Below, piece by piece: positions 1 to 10,946 of a stretch of 64,000 nt of DNA. The notes beneath the pieces are model-generated. The model saw only the letters and a program-made list of their open reading frames with translations, made no database searches and was not told the DNA's origin. The position numbers were made by a program, and so were the translations under genes. The stretch's first letter is position 1. The number at the start of each line of letters is the position of its first letter. This stretch comes from Styela clava (taxonomy: Eukaryota; Chordata; Ascidiacea; Stolidobranchia; Styelidae): the NCBI RefSeq assembly GCF_964204865.1, contig NC_135251.1, positions 20,522,001-20,586,000 on the forward strand. Direction: 5' to 3'.

Positions 1-56
1 AAAAAGAGATTTTGTTTTGTCATTAATGTTATTGAACAGGTTCATATTCTTTTCAG

Positions 57-203
57 GAATCTTACAAAAATCCGTTGGTGTCAATTCAATGTTGGCATGT
101 GCATTGCGAAAAATGTTGGTTGAAAGCTTTGGGAGTTAAAAAATTATGTCCACAATGTAATATGATTACGCCTGCTTCTCATCTCCGAAGAATCTTCTTA
201 TAG
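57..203 (+). CDS. RNF220: RNF220-like E3 ubiquitin ligase, last exon (partial)
   Basis: The last coding exon of a gene that begins outside the window. A ttttcag acceptor ends at 56 and the frame runs 48 codons to TAG at 201-203. The peptide contains the second half of a RING finger (CWHVHCEKCW, then LCPQC) and ends SHLRRIFL. From memory, the C-terminus of vertebrate RNF220 is nearly the same (CWHVHCEECW, LCPQC, LRRIYL at the very end). RNF220 is a RING E3 ligase known to act on Sin3B and to modulate Wnt and Hedgehog signalling; those roles are family knowledge, not visible here. Only the C-terminal zinc ligands can be checked. Confidence is high because both the motif order and the exact distance to the stop agree. 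Confidence 0.88.
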   Translation, partial: ESYKNPLVSIQCWHVHCEKCWLKALGVKKLCPQCNMITPASHLRRIFL

Positions 204-687
204 TATTTTTTATTATTTCATTAATAACATTTGCTTTATGCTTTTCCTTCAATACAAACTTTTATACATACTCGATCGTATGAAAAAAAAGTTGGCCTCC
301 TGTGTGAAAGGAGAGCTTCAGAACGAATGTAGTGAGCTGTACAGGTCGCGGGCGATTATGACTTTTAATAATAATAAATCACAAGTCAATTGGCAAGTAA
401 GTAGTTTTTGCATCTACCAATTATAATTCTGTGCCATGTCCTAAACAACGTCGCTGAAAGCGCCGCGACTAATGGAAAAGTTATAGTCCTCTGTGGGATT
501 GGTACGTACATGTGCTGTTTTTGCAGTTGGGAAATTTTTGCTGTGGATTAAATCCGTATTTGATATATCCCAAACCTGTCTAGATATTTAGTATCAGTTT
601 TTGCAATTCCCAATTCATCTTTCAACACGCACGAGAAAAGCCTTGGCGGGTTGGGAACAATAATAGAACTGTTCATTTTCTTTTAAA

Positions 688-1122
688 ATGCTGAAAGCTA
701 CTGAAGAAGAGAGGTTTGCACCACGCTTTGGGTTGGACCCCCTCAGCACCAAGAATGTGACGATGCCATACGCGCTGAGATCTTTTGGTGATATGTGCGC
801 CAGCCAAAATACTTTGTTAAATACTAGATTAGTAGTAAATATGGGTATTGTATTTGCGATAGGAAAGACTCAAATGCGATGCTTATTCAAATGTGAAGAT
901 AAAAGTAATAATGCCTATAAGGTTACACACCTATTATCCCCAAGTGGTGCGGGCCCCGCATGTCGTTCCGATGCCTCAAATATTTATTTCGAAGGCATCC
1001 TCCATAGCCGGGGTATACAGAACTGGGTAAAAACTGAAATGCAACAAAATCTTGAAGTTGCAGGTGTTTATGTAAGTAATCAATACACCGCTATGAATTT
1101 AACCTCAGGTTCCGCTTATTGA
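688..1122 (+). CDS. Hypothetical 144-residue ORF, doubtful
   Basis: An ATG-initiated open frame of 144 codons lies about 0.5 kb past the RNF220 stop. I recognise no domain, signal peptide or membrane segment. It sits where the RNF220 3' UTR or a repeat could be, and nearby sequence (roughly 420-560 and 1120-1190) looks repeat-like. No flanking splice sites give it an obvious partner exon. It is retained only because it is long for this AT-rich DNA. It may be non-coding. Confidence 0.15.
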   Translation: MLKATEEERFAPRFGLDPLSTKNVTMPYALRSFGDMCASQNTLLNTRLVVNMGIVFAIGKTQMRCLFKCEDKSNNAYKVTHLLSPSGAGPACRSDASNIYFEGILHSRGIQNWVKTEMQQNLEVAGVYVSNQYTAMNLTSGSAY

Positions 1123-1332
1123 AGGCTGGAATAGGATTTAAAAACCACGAGACAGTATACGCGGGGACACCATCGGGGTGTAAATGGGTCTTAAAATAAA
1201 AAAAAGAGACCTTAAAATCTTTTGTGACTTGGATGGTATGTCACTATAATCCTTTAAACTGTCGGATAGAAATGTATGGTAAACAATCAAGCGAAACTGA
1301 ATTAAAATGATTCACAGCTTTTTAATTGCAAA

Positions 1333-2424
1333 TCAAGTATCTCCTACAGTTTCTGTTAGCTTTTTACTATTCTTCATTCCCTTCCACATTTTGTCGAGTT
1401 TTTGTGATGCATATTTCCACCCTTTGACGGGGCCTACGCCGATCAGAGACTTCCGACTCTGTGACCAGGAAGATCTTTTTACAGTATAAATTAAAGCATC
1501 TCTAACAGGATCTTCAATATTAGCATACCGCGCTATGTTGCGAAGAATTTCTTCAGTGTCTCGAATTTGTATTGCATTTCTATCAAATTCCCTCGCCATT
1601 CGAATCTGCACTCTCAACGGAAGTTTGTCCAAGTAAACATGTCGCGCTTTTGGTGAACTGTCAACTTCTACCATCGCACTTTTTACGTTCCAAGACACAA
1701 ATTCTTTGCAATCGGCTGCTATAGATTCAAGAATCGGGTGGTAGAGGTCTTGAAATCTTGTATAATTTGGCTCGACTATGTTGCTGACTTTATTTTTGTC
1801 TTCGCCAAACTTCATTCGAAAATCGCCTAAATAACTCAAACCAGCAATGGTGTGGTACAGTTGCCACTCAGAAAATACTTCGGGAAGCATTAGAAACGAT
1901 GCATACAGCGCACTATGATAATTACGTCTCATAGCAAGCATTAATTTCGGATTGTTCTCAAACCTATGTCGTATAATATTTACAGGTTTGTGAAGTCTCC
2001 CTGCGACATATAAATTGTCCCAATTCAATAAATCGCTTTCAAGTTTTTCATTACTTATTATGCCGTATTTTATTATTCGTCCTTCGCATATAATCAAAGT
2101 ATTATAAAATATATTTGCACCATAGTTTTCTTGAAGTTGGGCAATTCGTTCAGCGCCTAATTTTTGCATCAACAATGAATAATGGTTCTGATTTAAACTC
2201 AAATTTTCGCTGTGCCATTTTAAAGGATCTTGGACAGCAAATATGAAGTCTAACATGTTAGCTGTGGGATTTTTGTGACCTTTTTGGGCAAAAACACCAG
2301 ATCCATAGGCAAATGCAAGGGACATGTTTCCTCCATCCGGGAAATGCATCAATATTCTCTGAAATATACTTGATGTATTGGACACTATTGGTACATTCGA
2401 TAGAAGACAACTTAATATTCTCAT
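1333..2424 (-). CDS. TAMM41: TAMM41, mitochondrial phosphatidate cytidylyltransferase
   Basis: A single-exon 363-residue protein. Tam41 family enzymes make CDP-diacylglycerol from phosphatidic acid and CTP on the matrix face of the mitochondrial inner membrane, the first committed step to cardiolipin. The nucleotidyltransferase core is visible: AYGSGVFAQ at about residue 40, then MLDFIFAV (catalytic Asp region), WHSENL, NYGANIFYN, RIIKYGIIS, LLNWDNLYVAGRLHKPV and the C-terminal half GLSYLGDFRM. These follow human TAMM41 block by block. The initiator ATG at 2424-2422 is preceded 28 nt upstream by an acceptor-like tattcag. Human TAMM41 has several introns, whereas this gene has none. It lies 1.5 kb downstream of the UBE2V-like gene on the same strand. 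Confidence 0.93.
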   Translation of the reverse strand: MRILSCLLSNVPIVSNTSSIFQRILMHFPDGGNMSLAFAYGSGVFAQKGHKNPTANMLDFIFAVQDPLKWHSENLSLNQNHYSLLMQKLGAERIAQLQENYGANIFYNTLIICEGRIIKYGIISNEKLESDLLNWDNLYVAGRLHKPVNIIRHRFENNPKLMLAMRRNYHSALYASFLMLPEVFSEWQLYHTIAGLSYLGDFRMKFGEDKNKVSNIVEPNYTRFQDLYHPILESIAADCKEFVSWNVKSAMVEVDSSPKARHVYLDKLPLRVQIRMAREFDRNAIQIRDTEEILRNIARYANIEDPVRDALIYTVKRSSWSQSRKSLIGVGPVKGWKYASQKLDKMWKGMKNSKKLTETVGDT

Positions 2425-3976
2425 CTTTTATATGTAATGGATTCACTATCACTGAATAACAATGACAAATACAGTAAAGCAATGTTAAATGAAAATACCT
2501 ACTCAAAATTAATAAACAGATAGAAGGTCCAGTCAGTTTTTCACTTGCTTATTTACTGGTATTAAATTTTTCTAGCTATGTTAAACTACAATAATTTTAT
2601 ACAAGCTTGAGTTCCAAAATATGGCAAATAAAAGGTGACCATTACAATGCATTGATTTAATACACAAGAAAACCAACAAAAATATTCAAAATGCAACTTG
2701 GCTTATCTCACATGACAAGTATTCTTTTACTTAGGACTTGGCATACAAATTTTGATGGCTCCTTCCTAAAAATATTCAAGTCTTGCAGATCCCCTGAACA
2801 ATTGATATTATAATCCAGTCCAACCCAACCTTACTTCCACTTTGAATACCGTATATGCAATGGGGCAATTCATCAATTTTCTACAAAATCGTATACTGGC
2901 AAATGGCAATACACATAGGATATTTGAATGTCCAGTACCTCATACCAGTAACTGTCTCTTAAAAGATGTGGGGCAATCAATGTTCAACTGCTTTGCCTTT
3001 GATTTCAAAATACAACAACTACAATAAAAAAGACAAACTACACAGAAAATAGCAAGTGGCATGTATCAATAATAGCAAGATATACCCTCATGCAGAACAG
3101 ATAAGACTATCTGGACTACAAAATAATTGAATTGTCTAAATGGCTGCAGTAAAATACTAATGTTGCTGCATGAAGCATGCACCCACTCAACATTACTAAA
3201 TTTGTGCTCATCAGTCGTAAAGGAAGTTATTTCCTCTACAAGGCAATATTCTCCATTTTAAACAACTATTTCAAAGGTTTTTCTCAAGTTGAGCAAAATT
3301 TCAGAATGATACATAATATATTTACCAGTTGAAAATCAATTACTGTATTGGCTGTAATAGATGTTGGTAACTTGCATTGACTAATTCTAAAACTTAATGG
3401 AACTGAAGGGCGTATTGGCTGTATTTTTATACCTGCACATTCAATAGTTCTGTGGACAAGTTATTGAAATAACAAACTTAGAACAGCTGATTTATGCATG
3501 AAATTCTTTCATTTGAAATTGATTGATTCATTTCCTGCCAAACATGGTGAAAGGTATTTGAACTGCAATTTAACTACGTAACTTTGCAAAACCCATACAC
3601 GATTTTGCCATTTGCACGATCAAAACTACCAAAAAATGCATTCTGAAATAAATTGGACAAAGTGACTTTTCAGCTGTTCAAATTCGATATTTTTATTTAC
3701 ACACTGTGCCACTGAAAGTTTAATAATGTGCTCATATGGAATAGATTGAAGACCGCTGATATAATTTCTATTTAAGAACATTATACAAAGTCCACGAAAA
3801 CACTTCTACTAATGTATCATCCACATGATTAAATTATTTCATACATACCACTTCCTAATTTTTTAATGTGGCATCAACTAAGGTATTTTCACCAGTGTAT
3901 TCTATTACATTGAACTTTAAAAACAGCATATTTTCAGTTAGACAAGTTTTTTTCTTACATTGTATATGTAGATAAT
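2425..3976 (-). other. Intergenic / 3' UTR, no gene seen
   Basis: AT-rich DNA between TAMM41 and the UBE2V-like gene. It probably carries the long 3' UTR of the latter. Open frames here are short and match nothing I recognise. Confidence 0.5.
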
Positions 3977-4393
3977 TTAGAATTCCAATCCTTCTGGTGG
4001 TTGTTTAAGACGGCTACACTCTTTCAGTGACATCTTAACCTTCAGCTCTGACAATACAGATTTTATAGTATAAGCAGGTTGCCATCTCGATAAACAATCA
4101 AATGAACTTTCACAAATATGTCCGTTCGAATCGACCCATGGTGCATTAAGCTTCGATACAAATTTGACTTTAGGTGGTTCATATGGGTAGTTTGGCCCAC
4201 AATGGATGTGCACTGTATAAAATCGACCTTCATATGGCGACCCATGAGGTCCCATAATTGTACCAGTCCATTCTGTCATGAACATGTCATCTTCCTTTTG
4301 TAAACCCCAACTTAGTGTTCCATCACCACCTTTTTCTCCATCTTCTAGCTCCTCGAGAAGTTTAAAGCTTCGAGGTATTTTTATCTTAGCCAT
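3977..4393 (-). CDS. UBE2V: UBE2V/Mms2-like ubiquitin E2 variant
   Basis: A 138-residue single-exon UEV protein. Family members pair with UBE2N (Ubc13) to build K63-linked ubiquitin chains in DNA-damage tolerance and NF-kB signalling, and normally have no catalytic cysteine. Seen: KIPRSFKLLEELEDGEKG at the N-terminus, LSWGL, WTGTIMGPHGSPYEGRFY, CGPNYPYEPPKVKFVSK, a W-Q-x-x-Y-T-I-K block and the UEV tail QPPEG. The length matches human UBE2V2 (145). Oddly, the loop that holds the E2 active site reads NAPWVDSNGHICES, which puts a Cys where active E2s have theirs but lacks the HPN asparagine. UBE2V1 versus UBE2V2 cannot be decided. An acceptor-like gtatttcag ends 17 nt before the ATG. An old retrocopy is possible, since it is intronless. 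Confidence 0.9.
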   Translation of the reverse strand: MAKIKIPRSFKLLEELEDGEKGGDGTLSWGLQKEDDMFMTEWTGTIMGPHGSPYEGRFYTVHIHCGPNYPYEPPKVKFVSKLNAPWVDSNGHICESSFDCLSRWQPAYTIKSVLSELKVKMSLKECSRLKQPPEGLEF

Positions 4394-6030
4394 ATGTTAC
4401 AATTTATAAACTGAAATACTCTGTAGTAAAAAGTAAACTAGTCATATTCACTTTGACAGGAAATAGATCATCACAATTTGAAAATGAACATTCAGCATTG
4501 AAATTACAAATGACCAAGACCAATAACGTATCTTACATATTGATCTGAGTTGTTAATGATGCTTGAACTTTTGATTCAGTTAACCTATTTTTCCCCGCAT
4601 GCACAATGTCACACTAAGCCCCAAGCAGAATAATAGGATAGGATTTACATATTTATCCCGGGGGAGAAGATAGCCGAAAAGGCATTTTAATCATAACCTG
4701 AACAACGGACTTTCAACCTGTTATCACTTATCAGTCCTGTTATGTTCAGATGTTGGGTATGGCATGCATGGAGTTCATGGTGGAGAAAGCGGTAACCGCC
4801 CTCAGTTACGTGAACCACCCGACAGGCTGCGGGTGCCGGCGAGGAGTCCAGCAATCCTCTCGCACATAATTATCTCTACAAAGGATTTGAACCTATGCAT
4901 GGTAATCAAAGCTTACCAAAATAACAGAAGTCAGAGATCAAACTCCTGAACATCTATTTTTTCACATTCATAATATTTCAACTTTCTGACAATTTTATGC
5001 TGTTTGCACTGTTTTCCAGTTTTCAGTGAGTTTTTTTCGGTAAGATATTTTTTTCAGTAAGCTAGATGTTACAAACCAAATTCTACGTCAATTCAGCAAT
5101 TAGTCAATTTAAAATGTGAGGATACACAAACAGATAAATTCAACAGTGAAATGGTGCATATATTCTCACGCTAGAGTAAACCCAAACGGATTGAAACAAA
5201 ATTGACGGCTAGAAGTCTAACTACAGAACTACCTTATGTATTCCCATCTGGTTGAGAAACTCCGATGGATGGGATCGTTCTAAATCTAAAATGTCATGGC
5301 TCAATGATACCCCCGTAGTGGCGAAATCCGAATCTTGCTAGGAATTTTAACGAAAATTGTGCTTGTTGGGCACGAAATGTACCCACCGTGTTTTTCTGTA
5401 AAAGAGACTAAAAGATTGTATTTTCCGATAGAAGTTTATCACATTTATTTATTTCAAAAAGTGTTTCAGTGGGTGAGATTTTCCATGCGGTAGGCCAAAA
5501 AAGTCTCATTTTTGATTGAATGATAAAATATTTCTGAGCTGCTGTCTGAGCTCTTGCTGATTAGCCAATGTTACGGAAGTAAACAAAGAAGTCGATGTTA
5601 GGGTAAACTAAACATCCAATTCCAGTTCAGTTTGAGGCTCCGTCATTGACCCGCGCTATCTCTCATGTCCATTGTCTAACAGGCAGACGGTGACGATTTG
5701 GTGCTCACAGGTTAGCGGTAGTGGGCTAGTTTATCATCACGGACGTATTGACTAGAATGCGGGAAAAGCTGGACAGTGCCGTAACATTCCATTCTTCAAT
5801 ATTTCGTTTGCAGCCTAAAGTAAAATATGTTACCGGTCAGCCGGTACCGGTACCGTACTTTGTTCTGAATTTTGGTGCAGTTCGTTCTCAATTCTCATCC
5901 AACTGATTATTCATGAATTATTTATACTGGTATTATATTTTTTAGTTTCTGACCGATAGAAGCATAGGCTCTTATCATACCTACCTGACTAATAAACTTT
6001 TATTAACAAATAGTTTGTATAAAAATCAAC
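4394..6030. other. Intergenic region with one SINE copy
   Basis: Divergent intergenic DNA between the UBE2V-like gene (-) and MEMO1 (+), so it should hold both promoters. It contains a tRNA-type SINE fragment (4755-4920) and a short GGTACC-rich palindromic run near 5830-5853. No other gene is seen. Confidence 0.5.
4755..4920 (-). mobile_element. tRNA-derived SINE fragment, family B
   Basis: On the minus strand the piece runs from a degenerate Pol III B box (GGTTCAAATCC) through GTGCGAGAGGATTGCTGGAC and GGGTGGTTCAC to CTTTCTCCACCAT. The same order of blocks occurs in the fuller copy at 39702-40035. The A-box end is missing or diverged. Confidence 0.7.
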
Positions 6031-6915
6031 ATGACCACTAGAATTGCTTCTCATGCTGGAAGTTGGTATGTCAGTTCTAGAGAAGATCTTGATCGACAGC
6101 TAGTTGGATGGCTAAATAATGCCCAAAAAGTGGGAAATCAAATTCGTGCAATTATTTCACCTCATGCTGGATATTCTTATTGTGGTTCCTCTGCAGCACA
6201 TGCTTACAGACAAATTGAACATGAAAATATAAAACGGATATTTATTCTAGGACCATCGCATCATGTTTATCTTCCTGGATGCGCTTTATCTTCTGTACAA
6301 AAGTATGAAACACCTTTGTATTCTTTGACAATAGATCAAGCAATATATGCAGAATTGAAACAAACTAACAAATTCACCTCGATGACAAAGCAAGTCGATG
6401 AAGATGAGCACAGTATTGAAATGCAACTTCCTTATATTGCAAAAGTTATGGAAAAATGCAAAGATAAATTCACAATTGTGCCTGTGCTAGTTGGAGGTCT
6501 TGATAGAGACGCCGAGAAGCTATATGGCGAAATCTTCAGCAGTTATTTGGCCGATCCACAAAATTTATTTGTGATCTCTTCTGACTTTTGTCACTGGGGT
6601 CAACGCTTTAAATACACATACTTTGATGAAAAATATGGAGAAATATACAAGTCTATTGAACATTTGGATAAAATGGGAATGAAATTCATTGAGGAGCTGG
6701 ATGCAACAAAATTCCATAAATATCTTAAGCAATACGGTAATACAATATGTGGACGTCATCCAATTGGTGTATTGCTCAATGCAGTCGAAGCGTTGCAAAA
6801 TCAATCACAACCAAAATTCACATTTAAATTTCTCGATTATAAACAATCTAGCAAATGTAAGCACCAGAGAGACAGCTCAGTAAGTTATGCTGCTGGGGTG
6901 TTGGAAAATGTATGA
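6031..6915 (+). CDS. MEMO1: MEMO1 family protein
   Basis: A 294-residue single-exon protein that aligns end to end with human MEMO1 (297). MEMO1 has a dioxygenase-like fold, binds copper or iron, and acts downstream of ErbB2 in cell motility. The metal-binding residues are present: His45 in [10 protein letters not shown], the second His in [10 protein letters not shown], and the Cys in [12 protein letters not shown]. Other conserved blocks are [18 protein letters not shown]-type [33 protein letters not shown] and the C-terminal [11 protein letters not shown]. The ATG at 6031 starts [13 protein letters not shown], matching the human start region. A weak acceptor-like aaatag lies 17 nt upstream. 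The gene converges with FIG4, with 984 bp between their stop codons. The human orthologue has many introns; none is present here. Confidence 0.95.
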   Translation: MTTRIASHAGSWYVSSREDLDRQLVGWLNNAQKVGNQIRAIISPHAGYSYCGSSAAHAYRQIEHENIKRIFILGPSHHVYLPGCALSSVQKYETPLYSLTIDQAIYAELKQTNKFTSMTKQVDEDEHSIEMQLPYIAKVMEKCKDKFTIVPVLVGGLDRDAEKLYGEIFSSYLADPQNLFVISSDFCHWGQRFKYTYFDEKYGEIYKSIEHLDKMGMKFIEELDATKFHKYLKQYGNTICGRHPIGVLLNAVEALQNQSQPKFTFKFLDYKQSSKCKHQRDSSVSYAAGVLENV

Positions 6916-7899
6916 ATTCTGCTTGTGGACATGCTGTCCGGCAAAAATGTCATCTATTTGTTCTGCTATGATTTATGCATTGCATGTAGCACGCCCTATT
7001 ATTAGTAAAGCTTGGATAACACATTTTTAGGTAATGAAATTTAATTTTATCATTGACAGACCAGCTCAGTTTTAATTTCACTTGTGATGTATATGTGTAA
7101 TGTTCGATGTTGTGCTTTGTATCCCTTTTTGTAATAATATTATGTACTTGGTATGAAATGACTTTATATGTAGCTTATGTCAGAAATTTACCGTAGTTGC
7201 CAGTTGTTTATATGTTGGTTTTGTCAAATAAGCCCTCTTCAGCCAACATAGGAAACTTCTGTATTCAAATTATATGGATGGAGTTTCATTTGTATTTCAG
7301 ACTTATTAATTCAGTTTATTTCTTCAATAAGATACATGAATGTCATAACTCATAAAACTACAATTTTTATCATCCACATACATATTTTTCGAATAGCATT
7401 AATTTCTACTTTAATCCAAACCAATATCCTTTGGGCATCCCCAGATAGTGGATCCAATTAAAAAAAACTTCACAAGAAGTTGGGCTATTATTGGACATTA
7501 CATTATAATTTCACCAACTGCCATGGTCTACTCATAAATATATAAATTCAGTGCAGATTTATGTTTTCTTAAATGAATTTCATTGACAGTTGTATGATAG
7601 ATCCTATTTGGTAAATCCTTATTGTCACATAAACGAACAATCGGAACCGTATGTCATTCCATAAACAGCCACGCCAATTCATTTGGTTGGAGTATTGGAA
7701 GAAGTACTACAGATTCCCAAAGTGGAAGAAACCTGGCATAAAATATTATCTGAACGATAACCATTGAAATTTGCACTTATATTCCCCAAGAACGTGTAGT
7801 ACAGGACAAAATTTGACAAAAAAATACACAGAGCAAATAGATGAAATCAATCCAGATTATTGCACATTTACACAAAAAGTAAAAAGATTACAGCAAAGG
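6916..7899. other. Convergent 3' flank of MEMO1 and FIG4
   Basis: Contains the 3' UTRs of both genes. No additional coding frame is supported. An apparent plus-strand frame at 7771-8142 overlaps FIG4 exon 2 and starts at TTG. Confidence 0.5.
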
Positions 7900-10800
7900 C
7901 TAATGCATTTCTCCCACGGAATTAACGTAATCTTGATAAACTCTGTAGTTGGTCAGCAGGGTTGTAGGATATTGGGTACAGCAGGCTACACTTTTTTCAT
8001 ATATTTGTCGAGACTGTCGACCTACTGTGGGCGGTTCAACATGATAAATGCTGTCTTGGCTGAAGACCGAATTGGGAATGAATTTATTATGAATGTCCTC
8101 AACAGCAATATACCGTCGGTACAAATTCAGGTCCTTCCTTGAAGGAGTCCACGATATTTTATCCCCATATGATTCTCTAGGTGAAAACTCATCTAGAGGG
8201 TTAATGGGGTCAGATGGAACAGGATATTTCAACATTGATTTGGTTGCAACGTTGACAATGTCATCAGCGGTATATCGCACTTCTAGAACCGAATCATCAT
8301 CAGAAGATGAACTTTGATCTAGAGAACTCTGTGATGACAAGCTATCTGATACTTTATTCTGGTTCTTGATTTCCTGCCATTTGTCAGCTCTCAAAGCAAA
8401 GGGACTAATATTGTTGTAACCATTAGCTAAACATCCCGTCATTGAGTCAACTATGGTCAGACCAAATAGGTCATCAAATGAAGTTAATTCCCCAGTCCTG
8501 CAAAATTGAAGAAACATAGATGATAACAAAGTAATGTTTCATTATTTTATATATCCATGACAAAACTTAAATACCACCACCACTTAATGAATTTAGGTTA
8601 TTTTGCCCAAATCTTCACCTCTAATTTCGCAACTTCTGGACATAAACCTAGCCAGCTTTATGGCGACACAGTATTTTGAAAACACTGGTCTACGAAGGGG
8701 CAATATGATTAAGCCTTTCCATTAGTTGGTTATCTGATAAGAATCATACATATTATGCTATGCAAAAAAATGGTATCCATTACTAACCTGTAAAATTCAT
8801 TAAACCAATCAACTTTTGAATCACTAGCTGTGAAATATTTCATTTCCGTCATATGATTCTTCAAACAATTGGCAGTTTGAAATGACGTCACGAAATCTAA
8901 CGGCAATGGTAACACTGATCGTAAAGCAGAATTCAGCCACATAGTGTAATTATTGTTTTCGAATGATGCCAAGATATCATCCCCAACATTGTGAAGATAA
9001 ACATCTGTAGATAAATCCCACTGTGGGCAGTCGTGCTCTTCTGGTCTGTAGATACCAAGAAACAGGTTGATTGCAGACTGTTTGTATGTATCGGAGAATG
9101 TATTGCTGTAGTAACGAGAAAGTGTTGTCACAATATCTCTGGAATGAGATGCTAATACTGCAGTCTGTCGGTATGACTGGATGGTATGTACCAGTTGAGA
9201 TCCACCATATTGCAGAGCTATTATGTCTCCATGTTCCTCAAACAGCTCCTCGAATAATCTTGTGGCATCAGTGTCAAACTCTATTTCAGGAGTTTGGAGC
9301 AATCCAAGAGAAAACAGCTGATATGCTAGAGCACATTTCGATGATATAAACTGTGCAGAGTTTGTGCGATCTAAACAGTCAACACAATTTGATCGAACAA
9401 CGCCAGTTTGTAGTCGAAATGGTCCAAATTTCACCCCTTTCAACTCAGCCCACTTTGGATTTTTATTCAAAGTGTGTTGGAAAAGTTGCATATTGCTCTG
9501 AAAGAAACCAGTACGCTGTAAATCAGTTTCTGCTATCATTGCCAGTTTTACCAGAACATCAGACTTGGTTGAATGAGATAGATTTGCCATATCCAGAGTT
9601 TGATAGATAATTTGCTGGTCAACTGGCAAAAATAGGTTTAAGTAATCAATCGCTGATTTGAATGCTTTGCCAAGCTGACTTTCGTGGGTCCTCCTCTCGT
9701 GTTTTCTTACTAAATTAAGCACAATAATGGGTGATCCATAACGATGGTATAGTTGGGAGAAATGTTTTCCTGTAACTTGTGCATAAGGATTTGACATTGC
9801 TATAGTAATCGGGGGTTTTGCTGGCACAACACTTGCGGTAATATCTTGAAACCAATGCACAGGTACACTGCCTCTATGCTGAATATATGCAGTATAATGT
9901 CCTTTTAGAAAAGATGTCACTGTTGCTGAATGTACAATTTGTTCAGTTTCCACCTCATTGGCAATATCCCCATGAATATTACATCCTCTTTTCAAAAATC
10001 TAGTACCAGCAAAACAACTCGATCGTCTAGCAATTAGAGTCACATAAACAGGCTTTCCATAAACATTAATCTTTATCTGCCCAAGAAAACCATGGATGAC
10101 ATCTACTGTCCAATCAGAAGCTATGTGACTTAGTGATTTCGGTATGGGTTCTTTCAAAAAACTGTTCCATATATATCTTTTGCATGGGGTTGCTTCTATG
10201 CACATTGCCAATTTTTGAACATTATTTTTAGTTTCTTTACCGTTACTACTGGCTCCATCCTCTTCAGCAGACTCTTCATAATGCCAAGATTCTGGGGTAG
10301 ACCCGCTCGCAGTACTCGTATCAGCATCCAAAAGATTATCTTCATTATCAGAACTGTTAATATTTGTACAAGCATACTGGAAGGTTACATTTTGTTGGAG
10401 ACTATTGCTTAAATCATAACTATTACTGTAGTAGAAGTTGCTGGATAAATCCACCATTTGAAAGCTTTTCAAATATCTTGATTCGTCCGGATGACTTATG
10501 CGAGCATTGCTGTTTGGTATATATATCATAGAAGTATCTTCAACTTTAAATATTCTGTGGCCACCTAATTCTGCTGCGACTGAGCGCTTTGTGACCAATA
10601 TCATATAATAACCTTCCAAAAAACGAACGAATCCTATAATTCCAAATGCTGTCAATGTTTGCACAAGGCCTCTTTGTCTCCATGACGACTGACGTCTCCC
10701 CCAATTTCCAGCATGTAATCGCTCTATAATCTCTTTTACTTGCGGCAAGGTGTACTCAGCTTTGTCTTCTTCTATTACAAGATTTTTTGGTTCACTTCTA

Positions 10801-10946
10801 TCTATTTTCAAAACTTTGAATTTTGTTTCAGCATTGTTTGAACCGATAACAAAATATTTTGTATGAGTTTTATAAATCTGTAGCAGTTGAATCCAGTTTA
10901 TTTTGAAATGACATGAATGGTTTCCAGTAGACGATTGGTTTGTCAT
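7900..10946 (-). CDS. FIG4: FIG4 (SAC3) polyphosphoinositide phosphatase
   Basis: Two exons: 10946-8788 and 8497-7900. The donor is TACAG|gttagt and the acceptor ttttgcag|GACTGG. Together they encode 918 residues (human 907). FIG4 removes the 5-phosphate of PI(3,5)P2 and, with PIKfyve and VAC14, controls endolysosome size. The SAC domain fills exon 1: YFVIGSNNAETKFKVLKIDR near residue 31, GFVRFLEGYYMILVTK, NPYAQVTGKHF and the CX5R catalytic motif CVDCLDRTN at about residues 521-529. Exon 2 holds the FIG4-specific tail with a Ser/Asp-rich stretch and FSQDSIYHVEPPTVGRQS, which parallels human FSQDNIYEVQPPRV. The first ATG is at 10946; the frame is open seven codons further but has no ATG there. 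A gttgcag acceptor-like site lies 52 nt upstream. One intron is far fewer than in vertebrate FIG4. Confidence 0.95.

Noticed and set aside
7771-8142. 123-codon plus-strand frame
   Set aside because: It starts at TTG and is antisense to FIG4 exon 2, whose minus-strand protein matches human FIG4 clearly.
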